A stretch of DNA of 64,000 nucleotides from Azadirachta indica (GCA_022749755.1 CM040450.1:8516913-8580912), one strand, 5' to 3'; positions 47,447 to 60,370 are shown, numbered from the stretch's first letter. Program-made: numbers and translations. The notes: a model not told the origin generated them from the sequence alone.

Positions 47447-48030
47447 CTAATGCCCATCAACTTCGCAGTGGAAACATTTTCCCTTAGGTGTTTTGTTCTT
47501 GCTACTTTTAGAGCCTTTCTTGACTTTCTTGGATTGTGCTTTAGAACCATTTTTTGCAAATTTTCTCTTTTTGCTCTTGTTAGAGGAAGTAGACTTATCT
47601 TCAGTAACATTTGCCTCACCGTTTTTGAGCTTTTCTTTAAAGATAGCCTTAGAGGTTTGCAGTTCATTGAGTAACTGAGTCTCGTTATAATTCAACTTAT
47701 TCATAATATAGTTCGTCTTGAATTGCGTAAAAGCCAGTGATAATGATTCAAGTATAATACTAACTTGAGTACGCTCATCAATGGTCGTACCATGGATTTC
47801 TGCCTCATTCATGTAATTCACCATATTCAGAACATGTTCTCTAACTGAAACACCCTTTTTCATCTTTGCATTCATGTTGCTACAAGTAGCTTCATGACGC
47901 AATTGATCCGAGAGTTACCCAAACATGGTGTGGAGGGACTCCCATATCTCATATGTAATCTCTATCCGTTCATGCTTCTATCTAAGCATGTCATTCATAC
48001 TAGTTAACATGTAGCAGCGGGCCTTGTTAT
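47447..48030 (-). pseudogene. Copia gag, C-terminal part with zinc knuckle
   Basis: From 48030 the strand reads RCYMLTSMNDML then a stop, then HEATCSNMNAKMKKGVSVRE through LNELQTSKAI and a Lys/Ser-rich tail to KCFHCEVDGH at 47447, the CX2CX4H knuckle (its last part follows a stop where Trp is expected). The 151-codon frame 47902-47447 is the longest intact piece. It is the capsid/nucleocapsid portion of Ty1/copia Gag. Confidence 0.88.
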
Positions 48031-48191
48031 TAAAATAAATAAATATAACATTTAATATCCTTAATATCACAACATTTTCCAAATAATAAACGTGATGCAT
48101 GATGCATATGATAAACACATAACTAAATTACTAAACCACAATAATTTAATTTTACAATCAATATGCTGCCGTAGGGTAGATCACATTAATA
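48031..48191. repeat. Leader-derived direct repeat inserted in gag, copy 1
   Basis: This 161-bp segment matches 48401-48561 with a constant offset of 370 bp and about four differences. Copy 1 lies between the two halves of gag (after LQAN, before ARCYMLTS). Confidence 0.9.
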
Positions 48192-48394
48192 TTAGCTTGA
48201 AGCCAATTGTCATATCACTCTCATACATTACGAGGTGCATTGACAGCAAGTTCTAGAGGACATTCCTCAAGGAAAACAAACTTTTGGTTCTCACATATCA
48301 GCACTATATTCATATTACTTTTCTATTTTATAAAATTTTCACCATTTAACTTTTCGTTTGCAAGTAAAGCGATAATGGGATTGGTTGCAGACAT
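48192..48394 (-). pseudogene. Copia gag, N-terminal part
   Basis: Starts at ATG 48394 and reads MSATNPIIALLANEKLNG, then a stop where Trp is expected (ENFIK*KSN), then NIVLICENQKFVFLEECP and on to NWLQAN. This is the usual opening of copia Gag. The reading continues into repeat copy 1 and ends, with the rest of gag beginning at 48030. Confidence 0.88.
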
Positions 48395-48400
48395 AATTGT

Positions 48401-48561
48401 TAAAATAAATAAATATAATATTTAATATCCTTAATATCACAACATTTTCCAAATAATAAACGTGATGCATGATGCATATGATAAACACATAACTAAATTA
48501 CTAAACCACAATAATTTAATTTTACAATCAATATGCCGCCGTAGGGTAGATCACACTAATA
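48401..48561. repeat. Leader direct repeat, copy 2
   Basis: Partner of 48031-48191, placed seven bases upstream of the gag ATG on the minus strand, where a 5' leader is expected. It is therefore probably the original location. Confidence 0.9.
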
Positions 48562-50277
48562 TAATTGAATTGAAACTATCTCAATTAATAAATGAAATTT
48601 AAAATATCTCATATTTTCAGTGATTTATTAATTACCGCTATTTTTTGTCAAGATACAATTAACAATTTAATTTGTATCTTTATAAGTGTAACTCATTGTT
48701 TTGAATTCTAATAACTTAACTCAAAAATGTTGTCATAGGGTAGGTCAAATTTGAAGTACATTATCTAAACCCTATTGCTAGGAAGCCAACCTTGATATTA
48801 ATATAGATAAACACTCTCCGTAGAGAGGACAAAATCTAAGCGTTGCGACGCACTACCTATATCTCACGGTGTTATACTCACAATGGAAATTGTAGGGTAT
48901 ATTGTCATATATCCATCTCCTACTCATTATTTTAAAACTATGTGTTTCTTATTATAAAATATCTTATGTTTTATAATCCTAGTGAATTATTTATATCTCA
49001 TATTAATAATTACTAGATATATAGAATCTAATTCTATGTTGGTTAATTATTTAGATTAACAGAATCAAATCTAATTGAGCCTACGTTTATAATTTATTCT
49101 AATCTAATTGGAACTAACAATTTAGGATAACCTAGTTCTATTAATATGGGACTAAATAATTATCATATATTTAATAAAATCACATTTTATTAGAAATAGA
49201 ATAATATAGGCTAACCTAAAAATTAACAATTAATTTAGATAAGCCCAATTAAATAAATGAGATAATTACCGAGTTTAATTATAAAACGTAATTACCTATT
49301 ATTTAATTTTATTATTCTATTCAATTAATGTAATTAATTATAATCATTATTAATATTTAAGTATTAATTAGAAATGATAACATGTATGCATGACATTCAA
49401 TAATGACAATGAATGGGTATTATGAATGACATGTTATTATGCATGATCATGTTATCATATCACATAACTCATAATAATAATAATTAACAATTAATTAACT
49501 TTGGTCGGTCCCCTAAGATATTTAATTACAAACCCAAATAATTAATTAAAAATACAAAGGTATACAGGTTCACAGGCCCAAATAAAATAGTAGTCTTCTG
49601 AAATTCACAACAGGCCATCTTGATTAATTTTCATGAATAAATGTTCATATAAGTTCAAAAACTTTTCTTAAACCCAATATTTAATTATTGCAAGGCAATT
49701 CAACTTTTGAACTTTTTTTTCAAATCTAAATAGGCCAAAAAGCCCAAAAAATAATATATCTAAAATAATAATTTTTTTTTAGCAAGTACATAAACAAAAT
49801 TTAATTAAAATTTAAATTTTGCCACAAGGGTTTTTATGACAATAGACTAAAAGGGACTTAATTGATAATTATCAAAAAAAAAATTTCATGCCCTAATTTT
49901 TCCCCAGGCAAAAGCATTCTTGCCGAATGCGCTAACTTTCAACACCTGTTATCTACTTGCAATTTGCAGCAGTGGGTACTTTACCCACTATAACAACCTC
50001 TTCTCTTCTATTTTGTATTTTTACAAACTCTAATTTCAAGATTCACCAAATAGTTATATTGAACCTATACGTTTTTTGGGTTTACAAAATTTTTAATATA
50101 ATTAAAATAAAATATCAATTAAATTTAAATTCCAAAGAACCATACAATTAACAACCAAAAGATTATATACAAAATTTATCATATGACAAAATATACCATT
50201 CATCAAAGTAAATAAAAAAAATAATACAATACCCACTTATGCATACATCAAAATTAAAACCCTATACTCATATTAAC
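48562..50277 (-). other. Long untranslated leader of copia element
   Basis: About 1.7 kb lies between the primer-binding site and the gag start. It is AT-rich, with only short chance frames, and contains 'catagggtaggtcaa' near 48732 resembling the 'cgtagggtagatca' end of the repeat copies. Its length is unusual for a simple copia element and may include decayed insertions. Confidence 0.6.
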
Positions 50278-50293
50278 GTGGCTCTAGTACCAA
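50278..50293 (-). promoter_or_regulatory. Primer-binding site of copia element
   Basis: The minus strand reads TTGGTACTAGAGCCAC directly after the 5' LTR. This fits pairing with the 3' end of initiator tRNA-Met, the usual primer for Ty1/copia (TGGTATCAGAGC), with a TC/CT swap. Confidence 0.8.
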
Positions 50294-52048
50294 TAAAAAT
50301 TTCATTGAATAAATAGAGGAAAATTAAGTCAAAAGAGTTAAAAAATTTATATGAGTATACGGTTTTAATAAAAATAAAAGGAAGAAATAGAAAAGATATT
50401 TTTTGATACTTTTAAAATATTTTTGCTGCAGGTTTTCCTTCACCAATAGTTTCCAAACCAATCCTCCAATAGTTACCGTAAAGAGAAGAGTGGGCTTCTA
50501 TTTTAATACAATGGTGATTTTTTTTGGAGAAAATTAGTTTTCTACACGTTAAAAAAAGAAAACTTCTTTTTTTTTTTTAATCGCTACCGAGTTACTACCC
50601 TTTTGTTTCTTTTATATCACTTCTATGTTAATTAAAACAATTTTAATTATAATAGAATTTAATTAATTAATAACAATTATTAATTAATTAAATATGTGAG
50701 ACAATTCTAATAGAAGTAGTATTTTAATTAAAACAATTTCAATTAAAATCAAATTAATTAATTAATAATATTTATTGATTAATTAAATTTTGTAAAACAA
50801 CTTCTAGTAGAAGTGAAATTTTAATTAATTAAAAATTAATATTTAAAAGAAATGATAAAGAGGATAAATATCTCTATGAGAATTTATCTATTTAATTTCT
50901 CAAATTAAATTATTTGGATATTAATGAAAAATATTTATCTTAAAATATATTATTAATTAATTAATTCCTAATTAATTAATTAAATCCAAATTAAAACACG
51001 TATTCTAAAAAACTATTTTCTGGACATACACAAATTTAGTGTAATAATTTTTTCCATTATGTTATTTATTGCACTGATCTAAGAGATGGTATTGGGGACC
51101 TATGGACCTACAATTTCAAGCTCCAATAAATTTAGATAATTAATTAAACTCTTTAATTAATTAATATAATTTATTAATTCCAATATTATTCCACTAAAAA
51201 TCTGGAATTGAACTCTTAAAATTATAGATATAATTTACACAAAAAACTTTGAACAGTCCATTGATATAATTACTACATGTAGTTCAATCCTCTATAACCG
51301 GTCTATAATTAGAGTTAGATCAATTTTCCGTTTTACCCCTCTAATTACATCTTGATCCTTAAATTCCATTAATTCTCCAATAAAAAGTTAATTTATAAAC
51401 TAATTATAAATTGAGCTCTCAAATTTTTCAATTCCAAGATTAAAACTCAAAGGAACTATCTTTCTGACTTCCAATAAGAAGGAATAGATTCTATATTTGT
51501 ATATCACATTCTCAGCTATTTAAATCTCCAAGATACGAGTGTTGAACTTGTGTTGGAACAAAACTTAACAAATATGTCAAAAGATTCAATAATATAAACA
51601 TGAATTTATGACTACTCAACATTAAAATTGATCTACATATGATCTATTAACATTATTTGAATTCTAAATTAGTAACAGAATTTATATGAGAATTTAAATT
51701 ATATCTAGTCCAGTCCTATATTATCATATTATGTAAAGTGCCTCCACCATAATGTTACTACATTGAGAGTCTGAATAAAAGTATTACATTCCCAATGTTA
51801 GTGGACCGCACTAGTAATATTTAATTAAAGAACTCAACTTTAATTAATTTTTATGGACTATTTCAGTTTATTATCCATAATCTTAATTCTCTTATATATA
51901 ACATTTATATATACTAAAATTATGGTTACATAAATAAAATAGAATTTTTCTAATATTAAATATAAACATAATTGAATATAAAGAAATGTTAATTTTATTT
52001 ATTCCAATAATGTACAAATTACATGTTTTTAGGGCACTATCCCCAATA
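50294..52048 (-). repeat. 5' LTR of copia element (copy C)
   Basis: On the minus strand it starts TATTGGGGATAGTGCCCT (TG changed to TA) and runs to the primer-binding site. It aligns end to end with copy A (inverted) and copy B. The last few bases (CCAACA) are lost next to the primer-binding site. Substitutions spread over the LTR pair suggest an old insertion. Confidence 0.9.
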
Positions 52049-52053
52049 GGTTA

Positions 52054-53280
52054 GAGAATATATATATAACATGTAATCATAAGTAAATATACTAACTGTT
52101 TTAGAGAGAATTTTGAAAGGATCTTCATCAGTGTACTTTAATAGTACTTCAGACGACCTGATCATACGAACAATCTAAATTTTTTGTTAGTAGACAAAGA
52201 ATAAATTGATTTTAGGATGATACCTATGATCCTTAGTAGGCATCTCTTCGTATACTTGTAACAAGTCCTATTACTTGTAATCTCCTATGTTTGTATGAGT
52301 TATTGACCTGAAATAAGAAATTTATCTCCTGTGGCATTTAGGCTTCTAAAGAGGTGGTTGCACCTCAAGGACATCCTATGAGGTTGTGGACAATAGCTAT
52401 GGGGCATCTGATTATATATTATGGCTATCGCCGAGCATTATACATCCTTAAGTATAACACTGGCATGCTATGGGTTATCCAATGTGTCATCTACTCGACA
52501 TGGATTATCCATGCCACTAGGAATCTTTTAGGGGGCATCTTGAAGGTTTTAGGCATCACTTAGAACTCACAGGGTATCTTTATATGAGGCATCCACGACC
52601 TAATTGTTGGCATCTTCCATGTGAAGCCATCTGTTGCATGACAAGGATTCATAGTAACCTTTGTCACCATATGTACAAGAGCTTGCAAATCATATGACAT
52701 CCATGTATAGGCATTCCTTAGGATATGATCCCCTCAGAGTATTCGTGCATGTGTTATGTATGTCATCAAGCATCCCCCACAATGTGAGTATGGATTTGGG
52801 CTTCTATGTTGAACTGTTCCAACATAGGTATACATATGGTAGATGCTGCATCACTGTTGGGACAGTCTTTCCTCTATAGAGGTGCTTCCATGTGCTTAAG
52901 GTCATATAAACATCCTATTAAATTGATTGCATAAAGCTTCTAGTCATGTATTATGTTAACACTGGGCATCTATATTGTTAACGTTGCTTTTCATCAGTAT
53001 GGAATACTATCAATTATGTATTATGTCTATTGTTGGTAATAATGATCCAATCATGCATTATGGTTGTCATCTGTCACTAAGATGAAACATCTCGATCATG
53101 TATTAGGGCTGTCATTGAATGCCTTTTGTATATAATGTCCAGTCATATATTATAACCATTATCAATTGTATATAATGTCCATCATGTATTATGGCTATCG
53201 TCAAACATCCCTTAGGCACATGCTTCTATGAGGATGTTTTGAATTTTAGAATTCTTCCTTTCATGTATAGGGGATTTTTT
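52054..53280. repeat. Diverged short-period repeat region, probable LTR of the right-hand gypsy relic
   Basis: Between 52340 and 53230 words such as 'ggcatc', 'catgtattatggctatcgtc' and 'tgtatataatgtcca' recur irregularly, for example near 52420, 53040, 53085, 53130 and 53185. The stretch has no coding frame with a known domain. Its position beyond the pol end of the minus-strand gypsy remnant fits a 3' non-coding region or LTR, but no matching partner was found at the other end. Confidence 0.4.
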
Positions 53281-54310
53281 ATAGTGCTTTGTGTTTTCCG
53301 TTTAAGTAGTAACACTAATAAAAAAGAGGGACCTTATAATGAAAGATAGAATACTTTCAAAAATGTTATGTATTTTTACAAGTATCCCTACTTTAGAAAG
53401 AAGAAATATTCTCGAAAAGAAATAGGCCAAGGTTTTACAAAAAGTTCTCTTTAGATGGATAGATGAAAGGTAGAAAATCCTAGTAAATGCTCCACAGGAT
53501 TTTTGAGTGTCTTTCCACTCGAGTGATCAAGTGCATACCTTTTTGATAAATATTAAAGGGATCATGCTGATGCTACCATTTAGGATTGCCATGGAAAGAT
53601 AGAAAAGTAATTTTGAATAGTTAAAAGTTATTTTAGGTGTTTGGTAAAATTTTTTCAAAATCACTTTTAGCAAAACGTTACCATCCTATAGCTAATTTTA
53701 GAAGTATGAGAAGAGTTGCTTTCCAAAATATGATTTTAGAAAGTAGTTTTATTTATAAGTATAATATTAAATATATTTATTTCAAATTACAAAAATCCAA
53801 AATTAACCCTAAAAATAATTTTTAAATTTCAACTTTAATTGATAAATAAAATTGTTGAAACCAAAATTTTTTCATTTCATTACTTTTTTTTACTTTTAAT
53901 TTATATTTTTTCTATAAATTATTTTCAATAAGTATATATTATATTATATCATATTATATTATGCTATATTATTTTATATTATGTAATTCACCTGCCATTA
54001 CTTCATCAATACCATAAATAAGAGTGATGTTGTCACCTCCTTAAAGTATGATACTGAAATATTTGTTTAACACTTAAAATAATTTTTATTCATTATTATT
54101 TACTATATACATTTTAGTAGACATTACTATAATATTTTAATAATAAACTTACCAAACAACAAAACTAATTTAAAATTCACAACACTTTAATAAATAAAAT
54201 TTACTAAACACTAAACTAATTCTCTTTAGAATTAATTATTTCTAGAATACAACTGAAGTACATTATTTTAAAATCTACAGTAACACCAAAAACTAGCCCT
54301 TAATTCATTT
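53281..54310. other. AT-rich sequence 3' of gypsy pol
   Basis: No gene. TTATATTATA-type low-complexity sequence at 53930-53990. It may include insertions. Confidence 0.45.
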
Positions 54311-55210
54311 TGGTGTAGGCCCAAAGGATTCCTAGTAAGGCTAACAACAGTGCCTCTTGAGCCATTTTTCATTAATGGGATCCCGTAGGATTTGGCCATC
54401 AATAATAGTGAGGTAGTAGTTACCCATCAATAGTAATGAGCAGTAGTATCTGCTATTGTAGGCTTCCTAAATGATGTAAGGTCATTTCCATTGTTGGGTT
54501 TATTTGGTTGGAGGTGCGAAATTCTTCTTAATATGGTGTGCTATTTTAAGGACCACGTCACTAGGATTAAGATTACAGTCCTATATAGCTTTGGCATAAG
54601 CTACTGTTACTCTCCAGTGGTATAATCACATGTGCTTCAGTATGTAACTTCTCTTCTCTCATATATTCTCTCACGTTGTGTTAAGAGAGCAGATTTAGAA
54701 GGACCCTCTTTTGCAAGAATTGTCGTAGTAATGGGGATACTAAGTTTGAATAGTGTTATAGCCTTTGAACCATATACTCTAGCAAAAGGAGAGAAGCTAA
54801 TAATAGTTCTCTGAGAAGTTTTGTAGGCTTATAGTGCCTCATTGAGATGTGCACTCTAATCTATAGAATATTTGTGTATCATCTTGTTGAGAATTTTCAA
54901 GAATGTTTTATTGCTGTCCTTGGCTTATTCGTTTCCTTGTAGGTAATATACGGCTAATTGCCCATGCTTGATGCCATAGCGGGTTAGAATGGCCTCCATT
55001 TGTCTATTGATAAAGGGCGTGCTATTGTCAATTATGAATTTTTAAGGAATTCTAAAATGACATATGATGTGTTCCTTTATTAAGTTAGCCACAATCAAAT
55101 TGGTAGCCTCTTTAAGGGGTATTGCCTCTACCTACTTGGAAAAGTACTCTACTCCGACCAATAATTCAATTGTAATTGCGAGTTGTGGGGTGAATTAAGA
55201 TCTAGCCTAC
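54311..55210 (-). pseudogene. Gypsy integrase (right-hand relic)
   Basis: In broken minus-strand frames I read VGVEYFSK and VEAIPLKEATNLIVANLI, the integrase core start, then IDNSTPFINRQMEAIL (family SDNGTPF). Next come GIKHGQ and YYLQGNE (family YYPQGNGQAE, with the catalytic Glu shifted by a stop), then IDGQILRDPINEKWLKR at the C-terminus. Many stops are present. The last phrase is characteristic of one plant Ty3/gypsy group (Tat-like). Confidence 0.75.
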
Positions 55211-56960
55211 AAGTGTTGAAAGGCTAAGGTGGAGACATATCCTGCAAAGTAGTAGGATGTCGATATTAGATGTTACTATAAATTATAGATGTATGACATT
55301 TCTTTACGAAATCTTTTGTCTCTGCATAGTAAGCCAATAGTAACCACAATTAATAAGTGTTTAATATGGACTCCTTCCATCTTAATGCTCTTCACATTCT
55401 CCATCGTATATCTCATGCATAGCTTTTTAAGCTTCGAGATAGGCAAGACACCTTACGCACTTCCATTAAAACCCTTGTGAAACAAGAGGCCTTTTACTAT
55501 AAAGTACCTCTTTTTTGTTCAATTTAGTTTATAACTTCTTTCCGATTTGTTGGTAATGTAGTCTTGAGGAGGTATTAGATGTAGGGTTCCCGTCAATCTT
55601 CTGAGGTAATGACAGCTAAAAGCTCCTCCTAACTTGAAGAAAAAGGTATGCATGCTGTTTAAAGTGAATTAGCTTGTCGTTTCATATCTGGCTAGTAATA
55701 GCCAGCTCTCTAAAGGCGTCGATAGTGATCGACTTTTCTTGATTTACTAACTATAAAATGAATATCACGAAGTACTTTCTTACCCTTTTGCTACGAAGAT
55801 GTGTTTGACCAGTATATACCCTGGCATCCTTTTATAGAGAACTCCATCAATTAGAGTGTAATCTTTGATCTACTTAAGATTGGATATCTCAGTCAGTTGT
55901 AAAAATGCCTTCAGCATTAAATATCGCCAATGGCCAAATGGTACATTTTTGTCATTCTTGATCTCAAGACTTGTTAAAACTGAAGATTTTTCTTTTCTTA
56001 AGATTGAAATGTTGGTGTGGTCTCCTTTAAATCAAGTTTTGGTTCCTAATGTGGCTAAAGCATCACTATACTTATTAAAGTGTTGCCAATATGCTCTATT
56101 GTGACTTCTTCAGATTCTTCTAATAGTTGGCGAACAAGTGCTCTATATAAAGCTAAAGCCAATTCTTTGACTATAAATTCTCTTTTTATATTGTTGGATG
56201 GCTAATGTTGAATCTCTAAATAATCTTAACCTTTTAGCGCCTATATCCATAGTCTGTTATATTGTTTATGTATGGCAAGTCAAATTTAAAGGAGGAGTGA
56301 AGCTTCTAACCAAGGGAATTAATTATTACTAATCTAGTGCTACCCATTGTTGATACTGTTGAGCCATCAAAGTGCAATGTCCATAGTCCTTCTTCTAAGG
56401 CATATGCATAGGTTTCCTTTGGTAAGCCCCCAAACATCTATTCTCCAAGATCACCATCCTTTCTAGTGAAAAAGGTGATTATCATGTCAATTAATACCTG
56501 TCCTTTGATTACGCTAGGGGTCACACATGTGATATCAAATTCTACAAGTATAAGTAGCCACCTAGCCAGTTGCCTGTCAACATTGGCCTGAGTAGTAAAT
56601 ATCATATGAGATCAACTTTGACCATTAGATGCAATAGGTGAGTAAGAAATAATGGTGTAATCTTTGTGAGACGTATATTAGTAGCTAGATAGGTGTGTTT
56701 TAGTTACGGACGACATGCTTCAATTTCTAACTACCTATTAATATAGTGTACTGGATGTTCTTGATTATCTTCTCCCACTTAGACTGGTAAGACTTCTATG
56801 GTAATAAAAGTTGCGGCCAAATAAATACACGGGTTTGTCTTAGATAGTTACTTTAAAAACAAGTAAATTTAAAATCATGTGCTAAATTTTCTTTAAAACA
56901 AACCTTTTGTTGTGCTTTTGCGTTCTTATTTATAGAGGGTTTATACAGATATAAGTGTAA
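55211..56960 (-). pseudogene. Gypsy RNase H / spacer region (right-hand relic)
   Basis: The region between RT and integrase on the minus strand. Family position and scattered phrases fit RNase H plus the zinc-binding N-terminus of integrase, but frames are so broken that I cannot place catalytic residues reliably. Confidence 0.5.
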
Positions 56961-57620
56961 TAAGCTTATTAATAAATCGCTGAATGTACGTAGGATAATT
57001 TGTCGATTAGTTTTTTCAACTCATTAGGATTTGTGGGTGGAGGCACAAAGGCAATATTTAGTATATTTGCAAGATCAACACTAATATCTCTCTGATGTAC
57101 TAAAAAGCCTAAGAGCTTCTCTACTAAAACTCCTAATATACACTTCTTCGGATTCATCTTAAGGTTATACAAGTGATATTTTAAGAAGACCTTTTTAAGG
57201 TTTTGAAAATGTGCATTTCTTTTAATAGATTTCGTGGTAAAGTCATGCACATAATCCTCGATTTCTTTTCCTATCGTGTCATGGAATACTGCCATCATGA
57301 CCCGTTGGTAAGCAGTACCTGTATTTTTAGTCCAAAAGCATAACCGTATAATAGAAATTACCCACGTGTCCTAAATGCAATCTTCTCAACATATTTAGGT
57401 GCCCTTTTGATTTGGTTGTACAATACACTAAATTTATTCGTGAATGAGAGCATCCTTTGCTTGGAAGTAAAGTCTATGAAAATGTCTATATTCGGTACAG
57501 GGAATTCATCTTTCGGACAGGCTTTATCTAAGTCACAAAGATCTACGTAGATCTAAATCTAACCATTCTTCTTTATGACAGGCACAACATTAGGTAACCA
57601 AGTTAAATGTTTGATGGCTT
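56961..57620 (-). pseudogene. Gypsy reverse transcriptase (right-hand relic)
   Basis: The frame 57298-56969 gives FHDTIGKEIEDYVHDFTTKS (YVDD changed to YVHD, which would abolish catalysis), NLKMNPKKCILGV, LLGFLVHQRDISVD and the RNase H lead-in. Upstream to 57620 the strand reads YVDLCDLDKACPKDEFPVPN (family CVDYRDLNKACPKDDFPLP). Clearly Ty3/gypsy and distinct from the 19-29 kb element. Confidence 0.88.
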
Positions 57621-58221
57621 AATGAAATCTACATCAGTAAGTTTCTTCACTTCTTCTTTGATTTTCTCTTCTAATGAAAGCTTCTTCATTGTTGCCTAAC
57701 TGGTTTAGACCCAGGATACACGTTTAATATGTGGCAAACCATGTTGGGGTCTAATTCAAGCACATCATGGTATCTCGATACATGAACAGTGATACCTCTC
57801 TCTCTAGACGGTAAACAGTGCCCGTCTCTCTCTTCTTAACACACATATATATATTATAGCAAATTAAACACTAAACCCTACTTGAAAAAAGATTAAAATG
57901 TCCTTGAGTTAATTGGGCTTAGTTACTATTAAAGAGAAAATTTAGGCCATCTCCAAATAGAAGTAAACCTAATCCAATACTTCTATCCACCTATCAAGTA
58001 CAATACTCAGGTAACATATTATTTGCACATATCTCAACAAGTTCCCTAACATCAAATGTAAAAGCGCTCACGAAGTTTAAAAGTGGATTTTAGTATTGCT
58101 GCTTTATAGTATGTAGTTAAAGTAGTGTCACCTTCTCTTCACTCTAAAAATATTATGCCAAATCCCTCCATGATTGTATTGATTCTAGCGACAGGGTAAT
58201 ATACAAATAGTAATTGTCCGG
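57621..58221 (-). other. Gypsy region between gag and RT
   Basis: Expected position of the protease and linker. Stop-ridden; no D[ST]G box is identifiable with confidence. Confidence 0.4.
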
Positions 58222-58800
58222 TCAATGATTTGGAGATTTATTTGACGCATAGGTCTTCATCGTGAACATGTAACCAAGAACATCCATGAAGCAAGTAATA
58301 TGCTCCTTGGGATTCCCTTGTTTGCCATCAAATAGTATAAATTTTGGAGCTTCGTAGACTTTTGGATATGTTTTCACATAATTTCTTCTAGATAGAAAGA
58401 CAACAGTATATATCCTACCTTTAGTACTATAGGACTCCACATGTATTGCTTCATATAGGATACAGGTTCATGAGAGTGGCAGGAAGTTGGGATTTCGCCA
58501 CTGGCTAGTTAGCAAAAACCCTTAGTTTGGTTCTATTCGGTATTGTTGGACAAGGAGACAGGATCATAGTAGTTATGACGTTGCAGCATGCATGTTTTCA
58601 ATCTCCTTGCACATACCCTACATCATCTATATGATAAGTGTGGCGTTAACATAATTAGTGTCTTAATTATTATTTTATTGCTCTTGTTTAATGTTGTCAA
58701 TTAATGGAGAAGGTATTTGTGCCTGAGTGGCAAAAGATTCGGCGTGGTTTCCACCATTGGTTCTATTATCTCCATATGGCTACCATATCTCATAAGATTC
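58222..58800 (-). pseudogene. Gypsy gag (right-hand relic)
   Basis: The minus-strand frame 58440-58222 contains YPKVYEAPKFILFDGKQGNP followed by KEHI, the conserved Gag opening of a plant Ty3/gypsy group (family 'PxFxxFDGKGNPxxH'). Upstream sequence to 58800 in other frames continues the N-terminus. Stops are present. Confidence 0.75.
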
Positions 58801-59589
58801 TAACCAAACTCTTCAGTGGAGTTGCCAAAATATTGTTGGGGAAATTTACTCAAGCCAAGTGTAGGATTATGACTTGTTGAATGCTTAATCAACCTTGACG
58901 TGCACTCGATAGATTTCGATAACATTGAGCTTTCAAATCTAGGTGAGTTACAAGGAATAAGCCAAACCACATCCCTTAGATCTCACTTATAGCTTGAGGG
59001 TAGTGATGTTACAACTTTATGAGACTAGCATGCTTGACTAGAGAGAACTATTACTACTGTTTTCGCTTTAATACTCAACAAGGTATAAGACTCAATCTTT
59101 AAGTCTACAATGTGTAGGATCAAGATAATCTTAATACTAATGTAAAGAAACACAAACAGGAAAGGTAGATCGCAATCATTATAAGGTCAGATCAATATTG
59201 TATAACTTGTTGGTAGTATATGATACATCATCTTGTGACCTAATAGGTCTAAGGCTAGGAACAAAGTGTGTTTGGATCCTAAAAGCAATCATGTTGATAC
59301 CTATAAAAGATGTGAGGAAGCTGAGGTAATGTCTCAGATTGGTTTCCATGGCACAAGACTGCCGAAAAACAAGGACTTCTAAAGGTTTGCTTATGCGAAT
59401 GTCAAAAGGATGGAAAAGAGTTGTACTTTGCTCTCAATTCTATATTAGCTGCGTAGTTTCTAACCTCTTTTTAACGTGGAATAATGCTTCTTTATGTAGT
59501 GTATGGTGTGCAATTGTAATGGTATGTAACTAACCTATATAATCCTATTCTAATGTAAGTTATCTTCTTAAAATAAGTGTTTGTTGAAA
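58801..59589. other. Sequence upstream of right-hand gypsy gag
   Basis: This should hold the 5' leader and LTR of the minus-strand relic. A TG...CA pair with a partner near 52-53 kb could not be found. A 64-codon plus-strand frame is not supported. Confidence 0.4.
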
Positions 59590-60370
59590 TACTATTAAGG
59601 CATGACAAGAGAAGGTGAATTAGGTTTTCAAGGATTTTAACAAGTTTGAAAACAACCCAACAATCAACTCAAAATGATTCAAATTCTTCTAGGTATAGTA
59701 AAATAAATGCAACGAACAATTCTAATAATTAATATGTGAATATCAACAAATTAAACTTCTAGTATGTGAGAGCAATGTGCATGACAACTACAAACATAAA
59801 CAATAATAAAGAGTATATGGAGATAGATCAAACACAATGATTTTTATGTGATTCAACAAATCTCGTTCTACGTCCACACCTCCAAACTAACCAGCCTGAC
59901 GATTTCACTAAATAACTAAATTTTGATCCCACAAGACTTTAAATTACAAGTAAGAGGATTTTTAGGTACTTTTTAAATTTTATAAGTGTTTGTTCACCCC
60001 AAACACTCACCGATCCTAAGATTTTACAGTATTGTATAACTTTTATAAATATTTACTCACCTTAAACACTCAATTACAATCTCAACTAAGTGAAAGACCT
60101 ATTTCTCTCACTTCTTTACAATCAAAAATCGAATTGAAGAGAAAGAAACACTTACAAATTGATCTCCCACATAAAAAATAATACAAATGAATATTCTTAA
60201 AGATTCAAATGTGTGCATGATGATCTCAAGTTTAAGAATGTGTTTTGAAACTTTGTAAAGATTTTATTTTTATCAAAAAAAATATTTCAAGAATTCTAAA
60301 ATCGAGTATGAAGTCCCTAATTTATAATGGATTCAAAAACCAACCGTTACTAACTGTTATAATACATAAA
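59590..60370. repeat. Dispersed repeat, member 3
   Basis: Same style and order of boxes as 3500-4060: 'gaaggtgaattaggttttcaag' start, 'caaacacaatga' (about 59830), 'caccccaaacactcac' (about 59995) and 'aagtgaaagacc' then 'tctctcacttctttacaatc' (about 60090-60130). No terminal repeats are recognised. The same boxes at 3760-3830 and 5216 show the family is present at least three times in this window. Confidence 0.5.

Larger units (their letters stand above)
39707..52048 (-). mobile_element. Nested Ty1/copia LTR retrotransposon
   Basis: A minus-strand element bounded by LTRs and an exact 5-bp duplication GGTTA (39702-39706 and 52049-52053). The 5' LTR ends at a primer-binding site reading TTGGTACTAGAGCC on the minus strand, close to the initiator-Met type TGGTATCAGAGC. 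The order gag, protease, integrase, RT, RNase H is that of Ty1/copia. The 3' end has the polypurine tract GGGCAAGTGGGAGAT. Three later events enlarge it: an organelle insert in the 3' LTR, a solo gypsy LTR in RT, and a copied leader segment in gag. Many stops make it defective. Confidence 0.93.
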
